A DNA stretch of 63,769 bases from an uncultured Treponema sp. (lineage in GTDB: Bacteria; Spirochaetota; Spirochaetia; Treponematales; Treponemataceae): assembly GCF_945873775.1 (NCBI RefSeq), contig NZ_CAMCEC010000005.1, positions 1 to 63,769 on the forward strand, in the 5' to 3' direction. The first letter of the stretch is position 1. Each line of letters opens with the position of its first letter. Below the pieces are notes generated by a model. The model had not been told where the DNA came from. It ran no database searches and saw only the letters and a program-made list of their open reading frames with translations. The position numbers and the translations under genes were made by a program. Positions 43,315 through 50,680 of this stretch are shown in pieces.

Positions 43315-45386
43315 TAGCGAAGATAAACCATTAAAAGCATTATGTCGCTGTTTCTGATTCCACTTATTCTTGAGGCCTGTCCCAAAGTTAGCGGCCGGAC
43401 TTTTTCAAGTTTTGCACGGCTTTCAGAAGACAATGCGACAATTTTTGAATAATCAAAATCAGCTGGAATTCTTGCGTTTTCCATGCGGTGCATTTTTGCA
43501 ACTCTGGAATCCTGCTTTTCAATATAATAGCGGTACTTAAAATCTTCTTGTGCCAAAGTCCATTCAAGATTATTGAAAGCACCCGGATTTTCAGCATCTG
43601 GATGCTTGCTCAAAAATTCAAGAGCTTCATCAACTTTTTGATATTTCAAATTCATCTGCTCAAACTGCGATTTTGAAATAAGTCCTGCATCAAATCCTTT
43701 TTTCCGCAGACGTCTGTCAGCAGTGTCATGCCTAAGTTTCAGCCTGTATTCAGCGCGGGCAGTGAACATTCTGTACGGCTCTTTTGTTCCAAGCGTAACA
43801 AGGTCGTCAATAAGAACGCCAATGTATGCTTCATCGCGGCCAAGAACAAGCGGCTCATAAGACGGAATTTTTTCAAAAGAATCAAAGCCAAATTCCTTTT
43901 GAGTTTCCCTCAATTTTTTAGACAAGGCTTCTGTTTCCCGCGCGGAAATTTCAGCAAAATTTTTCAACTCGTCAGAATTGAAAACTGGCTTGGGCATAAA
44001 TTTTCCAGGCTCAGAACTTGCAGGAGAAGAACCAAATGTTGAGTCGGAAGCGCAAATCGGTCCGCACAATTTTTTATGCTCTCTTGCATAAAGCGCGGCA
44101 TTTATTCCGGCAACAAGTCCCTGCCCCGCCGCTTCTTCATAACCAGAAGTTCCATTAATCTGACCAGCATTAAAAAGACCAGCAACACGTTTTGTTTCAA
44201 GAGAAGGAAAAAGCTGAGTCGGCTCAACATAGTCGTATTCAACTGCGTACCCCGGACGGCTTACGATACAATTTTCAAATCCAGACATAGTTCTCAAAAA
44301 AGCATCCTGAACTTCTTCTGGCAAACTGGAGCTTAATCCGTTCAAATAAATTTCGTCAGTTTCAAGTCCTTCCGGCTCAACAAAAAGCTGATGCCTGTTC
44401 CGCTCCGAAAAACGCATAACCTTGTCTTCGATGCTCGGACAATAACGAGGACCAACTCCGCTGATTTTTCCAGAATACAAAGGCGAGCGGTTTATATTTT
44501 CTCTGATTATTTTATGAGTTTCTTCATTTGTGTAAACCAAATGGCAAGGCACAATCGGGCGTTCAATTTTTTCATCATCAAAGCTAAACGGAACAATTTC
44601 CGAGTCTCCTTCCTGAAGTTCAAACTCTGAAAAATCAACTGTGTGCTTTAAAATACGCGGAGGCGTTCCGGTTTTCAGTCTGCCTGTTGTAAATCCAAGG
44701 CGGCTCAAACTTTCCGTCAAACCAAATGCGCCGGTCTCTCCCAAACGTCCGCACGGAGCATCATATTCGCCGATAAAAATTCTTCCGCCCAAAAAAGTTC
44801 CCGTTGTAAGAACTGCGGCACGGCAAGGAATAATTCTTCCACGCTCCGTAACAACACCAATAATTTTCTGTCTCATTCCGCTGCGGCACGCTTGTGTGGC
44901 AAAAGTATATGAAGAGTCCGAGCGTTTTTCCCCAGGAATCGAACCAGCTTTCAAAGAACCAGAACTGTCTTTTGGCAGCGGCACATCCGAAGCAACCGTC
45001 AAAACGTCAACAACTGTGTCCATCAAAGTTGAAAGATTTTCTGTAGTTTCCACAACATGGCGAGCAAGAGATGAATAAACAATTTTGTCGGCTTGGGAAC
45101 GAGGAGCTTGAACTGCAGGACCGCGGCTTTTGTTCAGCATCCTGAACTGAATCATCGAGCGGTCAATCATCTTTCCCATTTCTCCGCCAAGAGCATCAAT
45201 TTCCCGGACTATATTTCCTTTTGCAATTCCGCCGATTGAAGGATTGCAGCTCATTCTTCCAATTGAGTCAATCGACTGCGTAATTAAAATTGTCTTTAGC
45301 CCCATTCTAGCGCAAGCAAGGGAAGCTTCAATTCCGGCATGACCTCCGCCACAAACTGCTACATCGAATGAATCATAAAAAGCCAT
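43314..45386 (-). CDS. mnmG: tRNA 5-carboxymethylaminomethyluridine synthesis enzyme MnmG
   Basis: A 690-residue FAD enzyme that, with MnmE, modifies U34 of tRNAs. The N-terminal dinucleotide motif is VAVCGGGHAGIEASLACAR; MSCNPSIGGIAKGNIVREIDALGG (read as two blocks) and the TGTFLGG region follow, and the C-terminal helical domain is complete. The protein is longer than typical (about 630), mainly because of a 30-40-residue insertion near residues 130-180. An AGAGGAA Shine-Dalgarno precedes the ATG. It is the upstream gene of a two-gene operon with the Gx-like membrane protein. Confidence 0.95.
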   Translation of the reverse strand: MAFYDSFDVAVCGGGHAGIEASLACARMGLKTILITQSIDSIGRMSCNPSIGGIAKGNIVREIDALGGEMGKMIDRSMIQFRMLNKSRGPAVQAPRSQADKIVYSSLARHVVETTENLSTLMDTVVDVLTVASDVPLPKDSSGSLKAGSIPGEKRSDSSYTFATQACRSGMRQKIIGVVTERGRIIPCRAAVLTTGTFLGGRIFIGEYDAPCGRLGETGAFGLTESLSRLGFTTGRLKTGTPPRILKHTVDFSEFELQEGDSEIVPFSFDDEKIERPIVPCHLVYTNEETHKIIRENINRSPLYSGKISGVGPRYCPSIEDKVMRFSERNRHQLFVEPEGLETDEIYLNGLSSSLPEEVQDAFLRTMSGFENCIVSRPGYAVEYDYVEPTQLFPSLETKRVAGLFNAGQINGTSGYEEAAGQGLVAGINAALYAREHKKLCGPICASDSTFGSSPASSEPGKFMPKPVFNSDELKNFAEISARETEALSKKLRETQKEFGFDSFEKIPSYEPLVLGRDEAYIGVLIDDLVTLGTKEPYRMFTARAEYRLKLRHDTADRRLRKKGFDAGLISKSQFEQMNLKYQKVDEALEFLSKHPDAENPGAFNNLEWTLAQEDFKYRYYIEKQDSRVAKMHRMENARIPADFDYSKIVALSSESRAKLEKVRPLTLGQASRISGIRNSDIMLLMVYLR

Positions 45387-45561
45387 AGTTCCTCTATTTT
45401 TTCAAGCGGAAAGTTTTTAAAAGCAAAATTTTTCAGCGCAAAATAAAAACTCAAAAACCTGAATTTTCAATTTTCTAAATGCGCCAAGTATACCAAATTT
45501 TAAATCTAAATGGAAGAAACTCTTTCCACAGAAAAATTGATTCTGATTATTTTTTGTCAAC

Positions 45562-45590
45562 TTGTCTTATGCAAAAACATTTTGTATCTT
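45562..45590 (+). promoter_or_regulatory. Promoter of the FTR-thioredoxin pair
   Basis: TTGTCT (45562-45567), a 17-bp spacer and TATCTT (45585-45590) lie about 60 bp upstream of the FTR-like gene. The 266-bp gap from mnmG holds no other recognised element. Confidence 0.5.
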
Positions 45591-45652
45591 TTATTATGAC
45601 AGAAAAAATTGCAAAAGATTTTTATAACGACTTGCTTTTGTTTGGAGGAAAA

Positions 45653-45850
45653 ATGAAAATAACTGAAAATCCAAATTCTGAAATTGCGCAAACTGTAAAA
45701 GAAGGCTTAAAGCAAAAAGGCGGATACTGTCCGTGCAGAGTTGAAAAAACTCCAGACACAAAATGTATGTGCAAAGAATTCAGAGACCAAATAAAAGATC
45801 CTGAATTTGAAGGTTTTTGCCATTGCATGCTTTATTATAAACAAAAATAA
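45653..45850 (+). CDS. Ferredoxin-thioredoxin reductase catalytic-chain-like protein
   Basis: A 65-residue protein with six conserved Cys in the pattern CPC (26/28), CMC (38/40) and CHC (56/58), as in the FTR catalytic beta chain. By analogy, Cys28/Cys58 would be the redox-active pair and Cys26/38/40/56 would hold the 4Fe-4S cluster. It would pass electrons from ferredoxin to thioredoxin. The ATG at 45653 has GGAGG 5 nt upstream; the longer frame from 45479 lacks such a signal. Thioredoxin follows 14 bp downstream. No variable (alpha) FTR chain is present. Confidence 0.9.
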   Translation: MKITENPNSEIAQTVKEGLKQKGGYCPCRVEKTPDTKCMCKEFRDQIKDPEFEGFCHCMLYYKQK

Positions 45851-45864
45851 TTTTGGAGGAAATT

Positions 45865-46173
45865 ATGGAAGTAAAAATCACAGAATCAAATTTCAAAGAA
45901 GAAGTTTTAAACTCAAACAAACCTGTCCTTGTTGACTTTTGGGCAACTTGGTGCGGACCTTGCAAAATGCTGTCTCCTGTAATTGAAGAAATTGCGGCGG
46001 AAAAATCAGAAACTTTAAAAGTCGGAAAAGTGAATGTTGATGAAGAGCCTGCGCTTGCAACACAATTCGGAGTCGTAAGCATTCCGATGCTTGTGCTTTT
46101 CAAAAATGGCAAAGCAGTAAAAACAAGCGTCGGCTATCAGCCAAAAGAAGAAATTCTAAAATTCATAGAATAG
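45865..46173 (+). CDS. trxA: Thioredoxin
   Basis: A 102-residue thioredoxin, with active site WATWCGPCK (Cys30, Cys33), cis-proline segment SIPML and the expected short length. The ATG at 45865 has GGAGGAA 4-5 nt upstream. Cotranscription with the FTR-like gene points to ferredoxin-driven thioredoxin reduction; no thioredoxin reductase gene is seen in the window. A terminator hairpin follows. Confidence 0.96.
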   Translation: MEVKITESNFKEEVLNSNKPVLVDFWATWCGPCKMLSPVIEEIAAEKSETLKVGKVNVDEEPALATQFGVVSIPMLVLFKNGKAVKTSVGYQPKEEILKFIE

Positions 46174-46181
46174 CAGCAAGA

Positions 46182-46220
46182 AATCCGTCTGAAGATTTTT
46201 TATCATTAGGCGGATTCTTT
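46182..46220 (+). terminator. Terminator after trxA
   Basis: AATCCGTC (46182-46189) pairs with GGCGGATT (46209-46216), allowing one U-G pair, and is followed by CTTTT. It lies between trxA and the convergent GH3 gene. Confidence 0.65.
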
Positions 46221-47905
46221 TAGTGCTTTAAAGGAATAATTCCCTGTGGAACAAATTCTCCGCTCAATGCCCCAAACAAAGCCGCAAACGAGTAGCTTGA
46301 ATAGCTGTACCCGCAAAGAATCGTGTCCGCCCAGTCAAAATCATCAAGAACAAAAACCGGCGACATAATAGAAAAAACAACAACGCGCTTGTCCATATAC
46401 CGCAAACGTTTCGCAATGTTGGCCGTGTGCTTGTCATAAACGCAGATAATGATTGTGTCATAGCTGTCCGCAACGGAAACTAACGAAGCCGCGTTCCAAA
46501 TGTCAAAATTGCTGTTGTCGTTTTTCAATTCATAGCTAAAATGAAAAGTTGAAACATTTGGATAACGCTTCCGCCCTTCACTATAAAGCGAAAGAAAAGG
46601 TCCTGCTATTAAAATGCGTTCGCCTTCCGCAGGCTTTAACGGAAAAGCTGAACCTTGCTTGTAAACACTCACAGAACGGCAGGCTTGCTCAAGAAAAAAT
46701 TTCTGTCCGTCTTTATCTGGAATGTGCTCAAAAATTGAATTCTCATCAGGATAAAGAGGCGCATGATTTTCACTTTTAAAATAATTCAGCTTGGCAAAAA
46801 CAACACGGCGGGCAGCATCTTTTACACGTTCTTTAAATTCTGAATTTGTTCTCATCCGCTCAAGATTGCGTGTCCACATATTGTCATAAAGTCCGGCAGT
46901 CGTGGAAGAAATTATAATGTCGTTTCCAGCCTCAATCGCCATCATTACAGCACGATGAAAAGAGCCAGCAAATAAAGTCGCGCCGTTCATCATCATGTCA
47001 TCAGTAATTATAAGGCCATCGTAATTCATCTGGCGGCGCAAAATATCAGTAAGAAATTTTTTTGAAAGGCTTGCAGGAGTTCCGTCGCTTTCAATCTGCG
47101 GAAACGAAAGATGCCCGCTCATGATTGCCGGAATTTTTGCCTTTATCAAATATTCAAACGGAACAAGCTCACGGTTCACCAAAGTCCGCGCATCAATTTC
47201 AATCTGCGGAAGTCTTCCGTGGCTGTCAAGGCTTGTGTCGCCATGTCCGGGAAAATGCTTTGCAGTCGGAATAACACCAGCGTCCATAGAGCCAGCCGCA
47301 AAAGCTTCACCCAAAATTCCAGAATAAACAGGATCAGAGCCAAACGACCGCGGACCAATTACACTTGAATTCAAATTCGTATACAAATCCACAGTAGGAG
47401 CAAAATTCATATTAATTCCAAGCGCACGGATTTCACGGTTTATATAAAAGCCGGAATAATAAGCGTCAAGAGGATAACCAGAAGCTCCAATCGCAAGATT
47501 CCCCGGGGTATCAGAAGTTTCACCTTTTACATGGCGAATCCAGCCGCCTTCCTGGTCAGTAGCAACAAACAGAGGAATCTTTAAAGGCCTGCTTGCCGCC
47601 TCCTGCTGAAGAATGCGCACTGACTTTGCAACTTTCTGAATGTTGTCAGTATTCCAACCGAAAACTTTTACACTGCCAAGTCCACGTTGCGTCACCCAGG
47701 AATTCAGCAAGTCGCTCGGCTCTGCCCCAGCCCAGCCAAACATTAAAATCTGCGCAAGAAGTTCTTCATCGCTCATGGATTCAACAAGCTTTTGAGAAAG
47801 AGGTTCTGGCGGAATATCGCTCCAAAAATCTATTTTTGCAGAATCAGCAAAGGCAACTGAAAAAATTGCTGAACAGAAAAAAAACGCTACAACTTTTAAT
47901 TTCAT
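46220..47905 (-). CDS. Exported glycoside hydrolase family 3 (NagZ-like)
   Basis: A 561-residue protein with a Sec signal peptide (KLKVVAFFFCSAIFSVAFA) and a GH3 catalytic domain. The motif KHFPGHGDTSLDSHGRLP matches beta-N-acetylhexosaminidases of the NagZ type, and IITDDMMM holds the nucleophile Asp. A C-terminal domain (about 400-560) extends it beyond cytoplasmic NagZ (about 340). It probably removes N-acetylglucosamine from periplasmic muropeptides or dietary glycans. The ATG gives a correct signal peptide; a structured leader lies upstream. Confidence 0.92.
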   Translation of the reverse strand: MKLKVVAFFFCSAIFSVAFADSAKIDFWSDIPPEPLSQKLVESMSDEELLAQILMFGWAGAEPSDLLNSWVTQRGLGSVKVFGWNTDNIQKVAKSVRILQQEAASRPLKIPLFVATDQEGGWIRHVKGETSDTPGNLAIGASGYPLDAYYSGFYINREIRALGINMNFAPTVDLYTNLNSSVIGPRSFGSDPVYSGILGEAFAAGSMDAGVIPTAKHFPGHGDTSLDSHGRLPQIEIDARTLVNRELVPFEYLIKAKIPAIMSGHLSFPQIESDGTPASLSKKFLTDILRRQMNYDGLIITDDMMMNGATLFAGSFHRAVMMAIEAGNDIIISSTTAGLYDNMWTRNLERMRTNSEFKERVKDAARRVVFAKLNYFKSENHAPLYPDENSIFEHIPDKDGQKFFLEQACRSVSVYKQGSAFPLKPAEGERILIAGPFLSLYSEGRKRYPNVSTFHFSYELKNDNSNFDIWNAASLVSVADSYDTIIICVYDKHTANIAKRLRYMDKRVVVFSIMSPVFVLDDFDWADTILCGYSYSSYSFAALFGALSGEFVPQGIIPLKH

Positions 47906-47949
47906 TGAAAAAATATTTTAGCTTAAACAGACAAAAAATGCAATTTTAT

Positions 47950-48013
47950 AAAAAAATGCCGCCCGAAGGCAGCAATATATAAAATCGGATTCCAGCTTTG
48001 CTTGTAAAATCCG
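47950..48013 (-). ncRNA. Structured leader or small RNA upstream of the GH3 gene
   Basis: On the minus strand a hairpin CGGATT...AATCCG (48013-47986) is followed by a second one, GCTGCC-TTCG-GGCGGC (47973-47958), with a UUCG tetraloop and seven T residues. This is a good intrinsic terminator 45 nt before the GH3 ATG. It could end an independent small RNA, serve as a second terminator for tRNA-Cys transcription, or attenuate the GH3 gene. Confidence 0.5.
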
Positions 48014-48020
48014 TAAGCGC

Positions 48021-48050
48021 AAAAAAAAGATGCCTTAAAAAAGACATCTT
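48021..48050 (-). terminator. Terminator after tRNA-Cys
   Basis: Minus-strand hairpin AAGATGTC (48050-48043) and GGCATCTT (48034-48027), then a T run. It starts 10 nt past the tRNA 3' end. Confidence 0.8.
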
Positions 48051-48060
48051 CAATTGCGAA

Positions 48061-48132
48061 AGGCGTCAATCGGAATCGAACCGATGCATAGTGGTTTTGC
48101 AGACCAGTCCCTTACCACTTGGGTATGACGCC
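48061..48132 (-). tRNA. tRNA-Cys (GCA anticodon)
   Basis: A 72-nt cloverleaf: acceptor GGCGTCA/TGACGCC, D stem CCC/GGG, anticodon loop CTGCAAA with GCA, T arm ATCGG-TTCGATT-CCGAT, discriminator T. CCA is not encoded; the next bases are TTC. The closing pair of the anticodon stem (27-43) is C-C, a mismatch, leaving four good pairs. A promoter and a terminator flank it, so it is a single-gene unit. Confidence 0.95.
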
Positions 48133-48145
48133 ATAACGTGAAAAT

Positions 48146-48174
48146 ACTATAGCAAGAAAAAAGATTCTTGTCTA
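48146..48174 (-). promoter_or_regulatory. tRNA-Cys promoter
   Basis: TAGACA (48169-48174), a 17-bp spacer and TATAGT (48146-48151) on the minus strand precede the tRNA by 13 nt. Confidence 0.7.
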
Positions 48175-48181
48175 GTGGAAT

Positions 48182-48463
48182 TTACAATTTTTCAAAACGT
48201 TCTTTTAGAACAAGATAAGAGCCCAAAATTCCGCACAAACATACAATTACAATCACATAAGTTTTTAGCGGAATCAAAATCGGAAGAAGTTCAACAAGAG
48301 CGCAAAGAAGCAAGCTGCTTACAAACGATGCACTGGCTTTGGAAATTTCTTTGCCTTCTTTTTTCATTGCATTTTTTTTCGCTGAAATTTTCATGCAGTA
48401 AAAAAACAAAACGCAAAGATAAATTATAATTCCTGCAATGCAAACAAAAAAACTAGCGCGCAT
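48182..48463 (-). CDS. Small membrane protein
   Basis: A 93-residue protein with an N-terminal hydrophobic helix (FFVCIAGIIIYLCVLFFYC), a basic linker (KISAKKNAMKKEGKEI) and two C-terminal helices (SSLLLCALVELLPILI and VIVIVCLCGILGSYLVL). It begins 11 bp before the NUDIX stop, so it is cotranscribed. Function unknown; no family recognised. Confidence 0.7.
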   Translation of the reverse strand: MRASFFVCIAGIIIYLCVLFFYCMKISAKKNAMKKEGKEISKASASFVSSLLLCALVELLPILIPLKTYVIVIVCLCGILGSYLVLKERFEKL

Positions 48464-48992
48464 TTTTTATCTCCAGATATTTTAAAAGAGCTTTTTTTGC
48501 AGACTCGAATGCCAATGGAATTTTTTCTATATCCGCCAAAGATTCAGCTTTTACCCATTCAAGTGAAATGACTTCGCTCTGCTGAGTTTTAAATTCAAAA
48601 TCAGAAGGCAAAGACGCAGAATAAAACAAGTCGCAGGTTTTATAAATTATTTTTTTATAAACATAAGTATTTGGAAACGCCCCGACAAATTTTATGTTTT
48701 CCGGCACAACTCCAATTTCCTCGGAACATTCACGCATTACGCTTTTTTCAGGCTCTTCGTCAGGCTCGCAAAATCCTCCGGGAAACGCAAGAAAATTTTT
48801 TCTAGGTTCTTTTGCCCGGCGTTCAAAAAGAATTTCATATTTTTCATTTTCAAGAATCACACCAACCGCAGAAGCAACGTTGTTAAAAAGCTCAAGTCCG
48901 CAATCAGGACAGAACCATTGTCTTCCGTTCAAAAGTGTTTGGACTTTTTTTGAGCCGCAATCAGGACAAAAATTAAATTTATTATTTTCCAT
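48453..48992 (-). CDS. NUDIX hydrolase with N-terminal zinc ribbon
   Basis: A 179-residue protein. A CPDC zinc ribbon (Cys9/12 and 28/31) precedes a NUDIX domain with the box GGFCEPDEEPEKSVMRECSEEIGV (in pieces: GGFCEPDEE, RECSEEIGV). The layout resembles bacterial NUDIX enzymes of the NudC-like or ADP-sugar type; the substrate is uncertain. The ATG at 48992 lies 7 nt after a perfect TATAAT, with no Shine-Dalgarno, so a leaderless mRNA is expected. It overlaps the small membrane protein gene downstream. Confidence 0.9.
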   Translation of the reverse strand: MENNKFNFCPDCGSKKVQTLLNGRQWFCPDCGLELFNNVASAVGVILENEKYEILFERRAKEPRKNFLAFPGGFCEPDEEPEKSVMRECSEEIGVVPENIKFVGAFPNTYVYKKIIYKTCDLFYSASLPSDFEFKTQQSEVISLEWVKAESLADIEKIPLAFESAKKALLKYLEIKNAR

Positions 48993-49005
48993 AAAAAACA
49001 TTATA
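48993..49005 (-). promoter_or_regulatory. Leaderless-type -10 of the NUDIX gene
   Basis: TATAAT (49000-49005) followed by GTTTTTT and the ATG at 48992. The expected start of transcription is the first base of the start codon. Confidence 0.65.
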
Positions 49006-49058
49006 TCACAAATCGAGCGCAATGAAAAACTGCTATTTTATTTTTTACAAATTAAATG

Positions 49059-49070
49059 TATATTTACTTC
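49059..49070 (+). promoter_or_regulatory. Leaderless-type -10 of the 49071 gene
   Basis: TATATT (49059-49064) then TACTTC and ATG. No Shine-Dalgarno. It is divergent from the NUDIX promoter, with 53 bp between the two -10 boxes. Confidence 0.55.
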
Positions 49071-49472
49071 ATGGATAACATTCAAAAATTTTTTTCAGAT
49101 GTTCAAAAAATCAAAAAACATTACCGTTCAGAAAATCCGGTTTATGACGGAAAAAAAGTTTGCATTCAAATTCAGAATTTATTTTCAAACTCAAATAAAA
49201 ATTTAAAGTCGCTTGCAGATGCTTTTTCTGATTACTGGATGAACAAATATATTTTAAATTCAACTCAGCCAGAAAACGAGCCAACTGACGAGCACATAAA
49301 AATTCTTGGAGCAATGCAGGCGCTCATAGAAAATGACGTTTCTTCAACGGAAGCTTTGAGCAACGAAGACTGGAAAGAACTTTGCCAAATTACAAATTGC
49401 GAGGCGGAAGAAATTCCAATTGAAACTTTAAACAGCTTGATGATGATTTTTTTAGACAAGCAGGCAATGTAA
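49071..49472 (+). CDS. Hypothetical protein (133 aa) upstream of the radical SAM gene
   Basis: A 133-residue acidic, helical protein with no recognised domain. It begins MDNIQKFFSDVQKIKKHY and ends FLDKQAM. The start at 49071 is preferred to 49056 because the -10 box lies just upstream. The radical SAM gene begins 3 bp after its stop, so the two are cotranscribed and coupled. It may be a partner or substrate for the radical SAM protein; the family is not known. Confidence 0.7.
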   Translation: MDNIQKFFSDVQKIKKHYRSENPVYDGKKVCIQIQNLFSNSNKNLKSLADAFSDYWMNKYILNSTQPENEPTDEHIKILGAMQALIENDVSSTEALSNEDWKELCQITNCEAEEIPIETLNSLMMIFLDKQAM

Positions 49473-49475
49473 TCA

Positions 49476-50507
49476 ATGGAAAAGAATTTTTACCAGAGTT
49501 GCATTCAGTGCCCAAGAAAATGCAAGTCAGACAGAACAAACGGAAAAACAGGATTCTGCGGAGAAACAGAAAATGTAAAAGTTGCTTCTGCAGGATTGCA
49601 TTTTGGAGAAGAACCGCTCATTACAGTTTTTGGCGGAAGCGGAACAATATTTTTTACAGGCTGCACTTTAAAATGCTCATTCTGCCAAAATTACCAGATA
49701 AGCCAACAAGGAATGGGCGCAAATGTAGATGAAAAGGAATTTGTAGAAATCTGCATCAAGCTTCAAGAACTGGGAGCTGAAAATATAAATTTAGTTACAG
49801 GAAGCCATCACATCCCAAAAATCGCGCAGTTCTTAAAGGTTGCAAAAAATTCAGGACTTAAAATTCCTATTGCATGGAATTCCAGTGCTTACGAATCAAT
49901 TGAAAGTCTTGAGCTTTTAAAAAATCTTGTCGATATATGGCTTCCGGATTTTAAAACAATCAGCAGCAAAGCAAGCAAAAAACTTTTTATGGCAGAAGAC
50001 TATCCGCTTGTCGCAAAAAAAAGCATAAGCTGGATGATAAAAAATTTTCCGCTTGAAATAGAAGAAGTTTCTAAAAACGGAGAAAAGAAAGAAAAAATAA
50101 AACGCGGCGTTATAATAAGACATCTTGCATTGCCTGGAAAAATCGATGACACAATTCTTGCGCTTGAATGGCTTAAAAAAAATGCGGATGGAAAAAGCTG
50201 CATTTCACTCATGTCGCAATACACGCCAGTTCCTTTTAAATCAAAAACTGAAACTGAAAAAAGCTGGAGAGAAAATTCGCTTAGCACTTTTGAAAACCGC
50301 TTGATTAACAAAGACGAAGATGAAACTTTGCGCGACATTATTGAAGTCTACGACTTTGAATATTTGTTCTATCAAGATTTAAGCGACGACACAAGCTGGC
50401 TTCCTGACTTTAACAGAACACAGCCTTTCAGCAACGCACTTGCAAAACCAATTTGGCATTGGAAAGAAAAATTTTTAATACCTTTAATTTCTAGTTTTAT
50501 AACTTAA
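49476..50507 (+). CDS. PflX-like radical SAM protein
   Basis: A 343-residue radical SAM enzyme. The Cx3Cx2C cluster is at Cys63, Cys67 and Cys70 (TGCTLKCSFC). An N-terminal zinc/Cys motif (CIQCPRKCKSDR, GFCGE) is typical of the PflX / COG1313 group, whose reaction is unknown; they resemble pyruvate formate-lyase activating enzymes. A lysine-rich insertion (KNGEKKEKIKRG) lies near residue 205. No ATG Shine-Dalgarno is seen; translation is probably coupled to the upstream gene. No glycyl-radical enzyme is encoded in the window. Confidence 0.85.
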   Translation: MEKNFYQSCIQCPRKCKSDRTNGKTGFCGETENVKVASAGLHFGEEPLITVFGGSGTIFFTGCTLKCSFCQNYQISQQGMGANVDEKEFVEICIKLQELGAENINLVTGSHHIPKIAQFLKVAKNSGLKIPIAWNSSAYESIESLELLKNLVDIWLPDFKTISSKASKKLFMAEDYPLVAKKSISWMIKNFPLEIEEVSKNGEKKEKIKRGVIIRHLALPGKIDDTILALEWLKKNADGKSCISLMSQYTPVPFKSKTETEKSWRENSLSTFENRLINKDEDETLRDIIEVYDFEYLFYQDLSDDTSWLPDFNRTQPFSNALAKPIWHWKEKFLIPLISSFIT

Positions 50508-50608
50508 TGTCATTATCGGGCTCGACCCTGCGATGTTTCTGAAAGAAACTCGATTGATAATCCGCTGAAATTCTTCAATAGATTGCCGTGTCAAGCACGG
50601 CAATGACA
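50508..50608. repeat. REP-like pair
   Basis: A complete palindrome (ATTGCCGTG, TCAAG, CACGGCAAT, GACA) spans 50579-50608. The upstream member begins TGTCATTATCGGGCTCGACCC at 50509, but is interrupted by about 30 bp before GATAATCCGC resumes. Both lie between convergent genes; the rest of the 173-bp gap holds degenerate copies of ATGACA. Confidence 0.7.
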
Positions 50609-50680
50609 AACTTGTCAGCACTGAAATGACCGTCAAATGACAGTTTTGTCAAAACTCGACATTCAGGACTAGTTTTCAAA

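Noticed and set aside
45479-45652. N-terminal extension of the FTR-like gene
   Set aside because: The strong GGAGG signal lies just before ATG 45653 and the extension has no similarity to FTR proteins.
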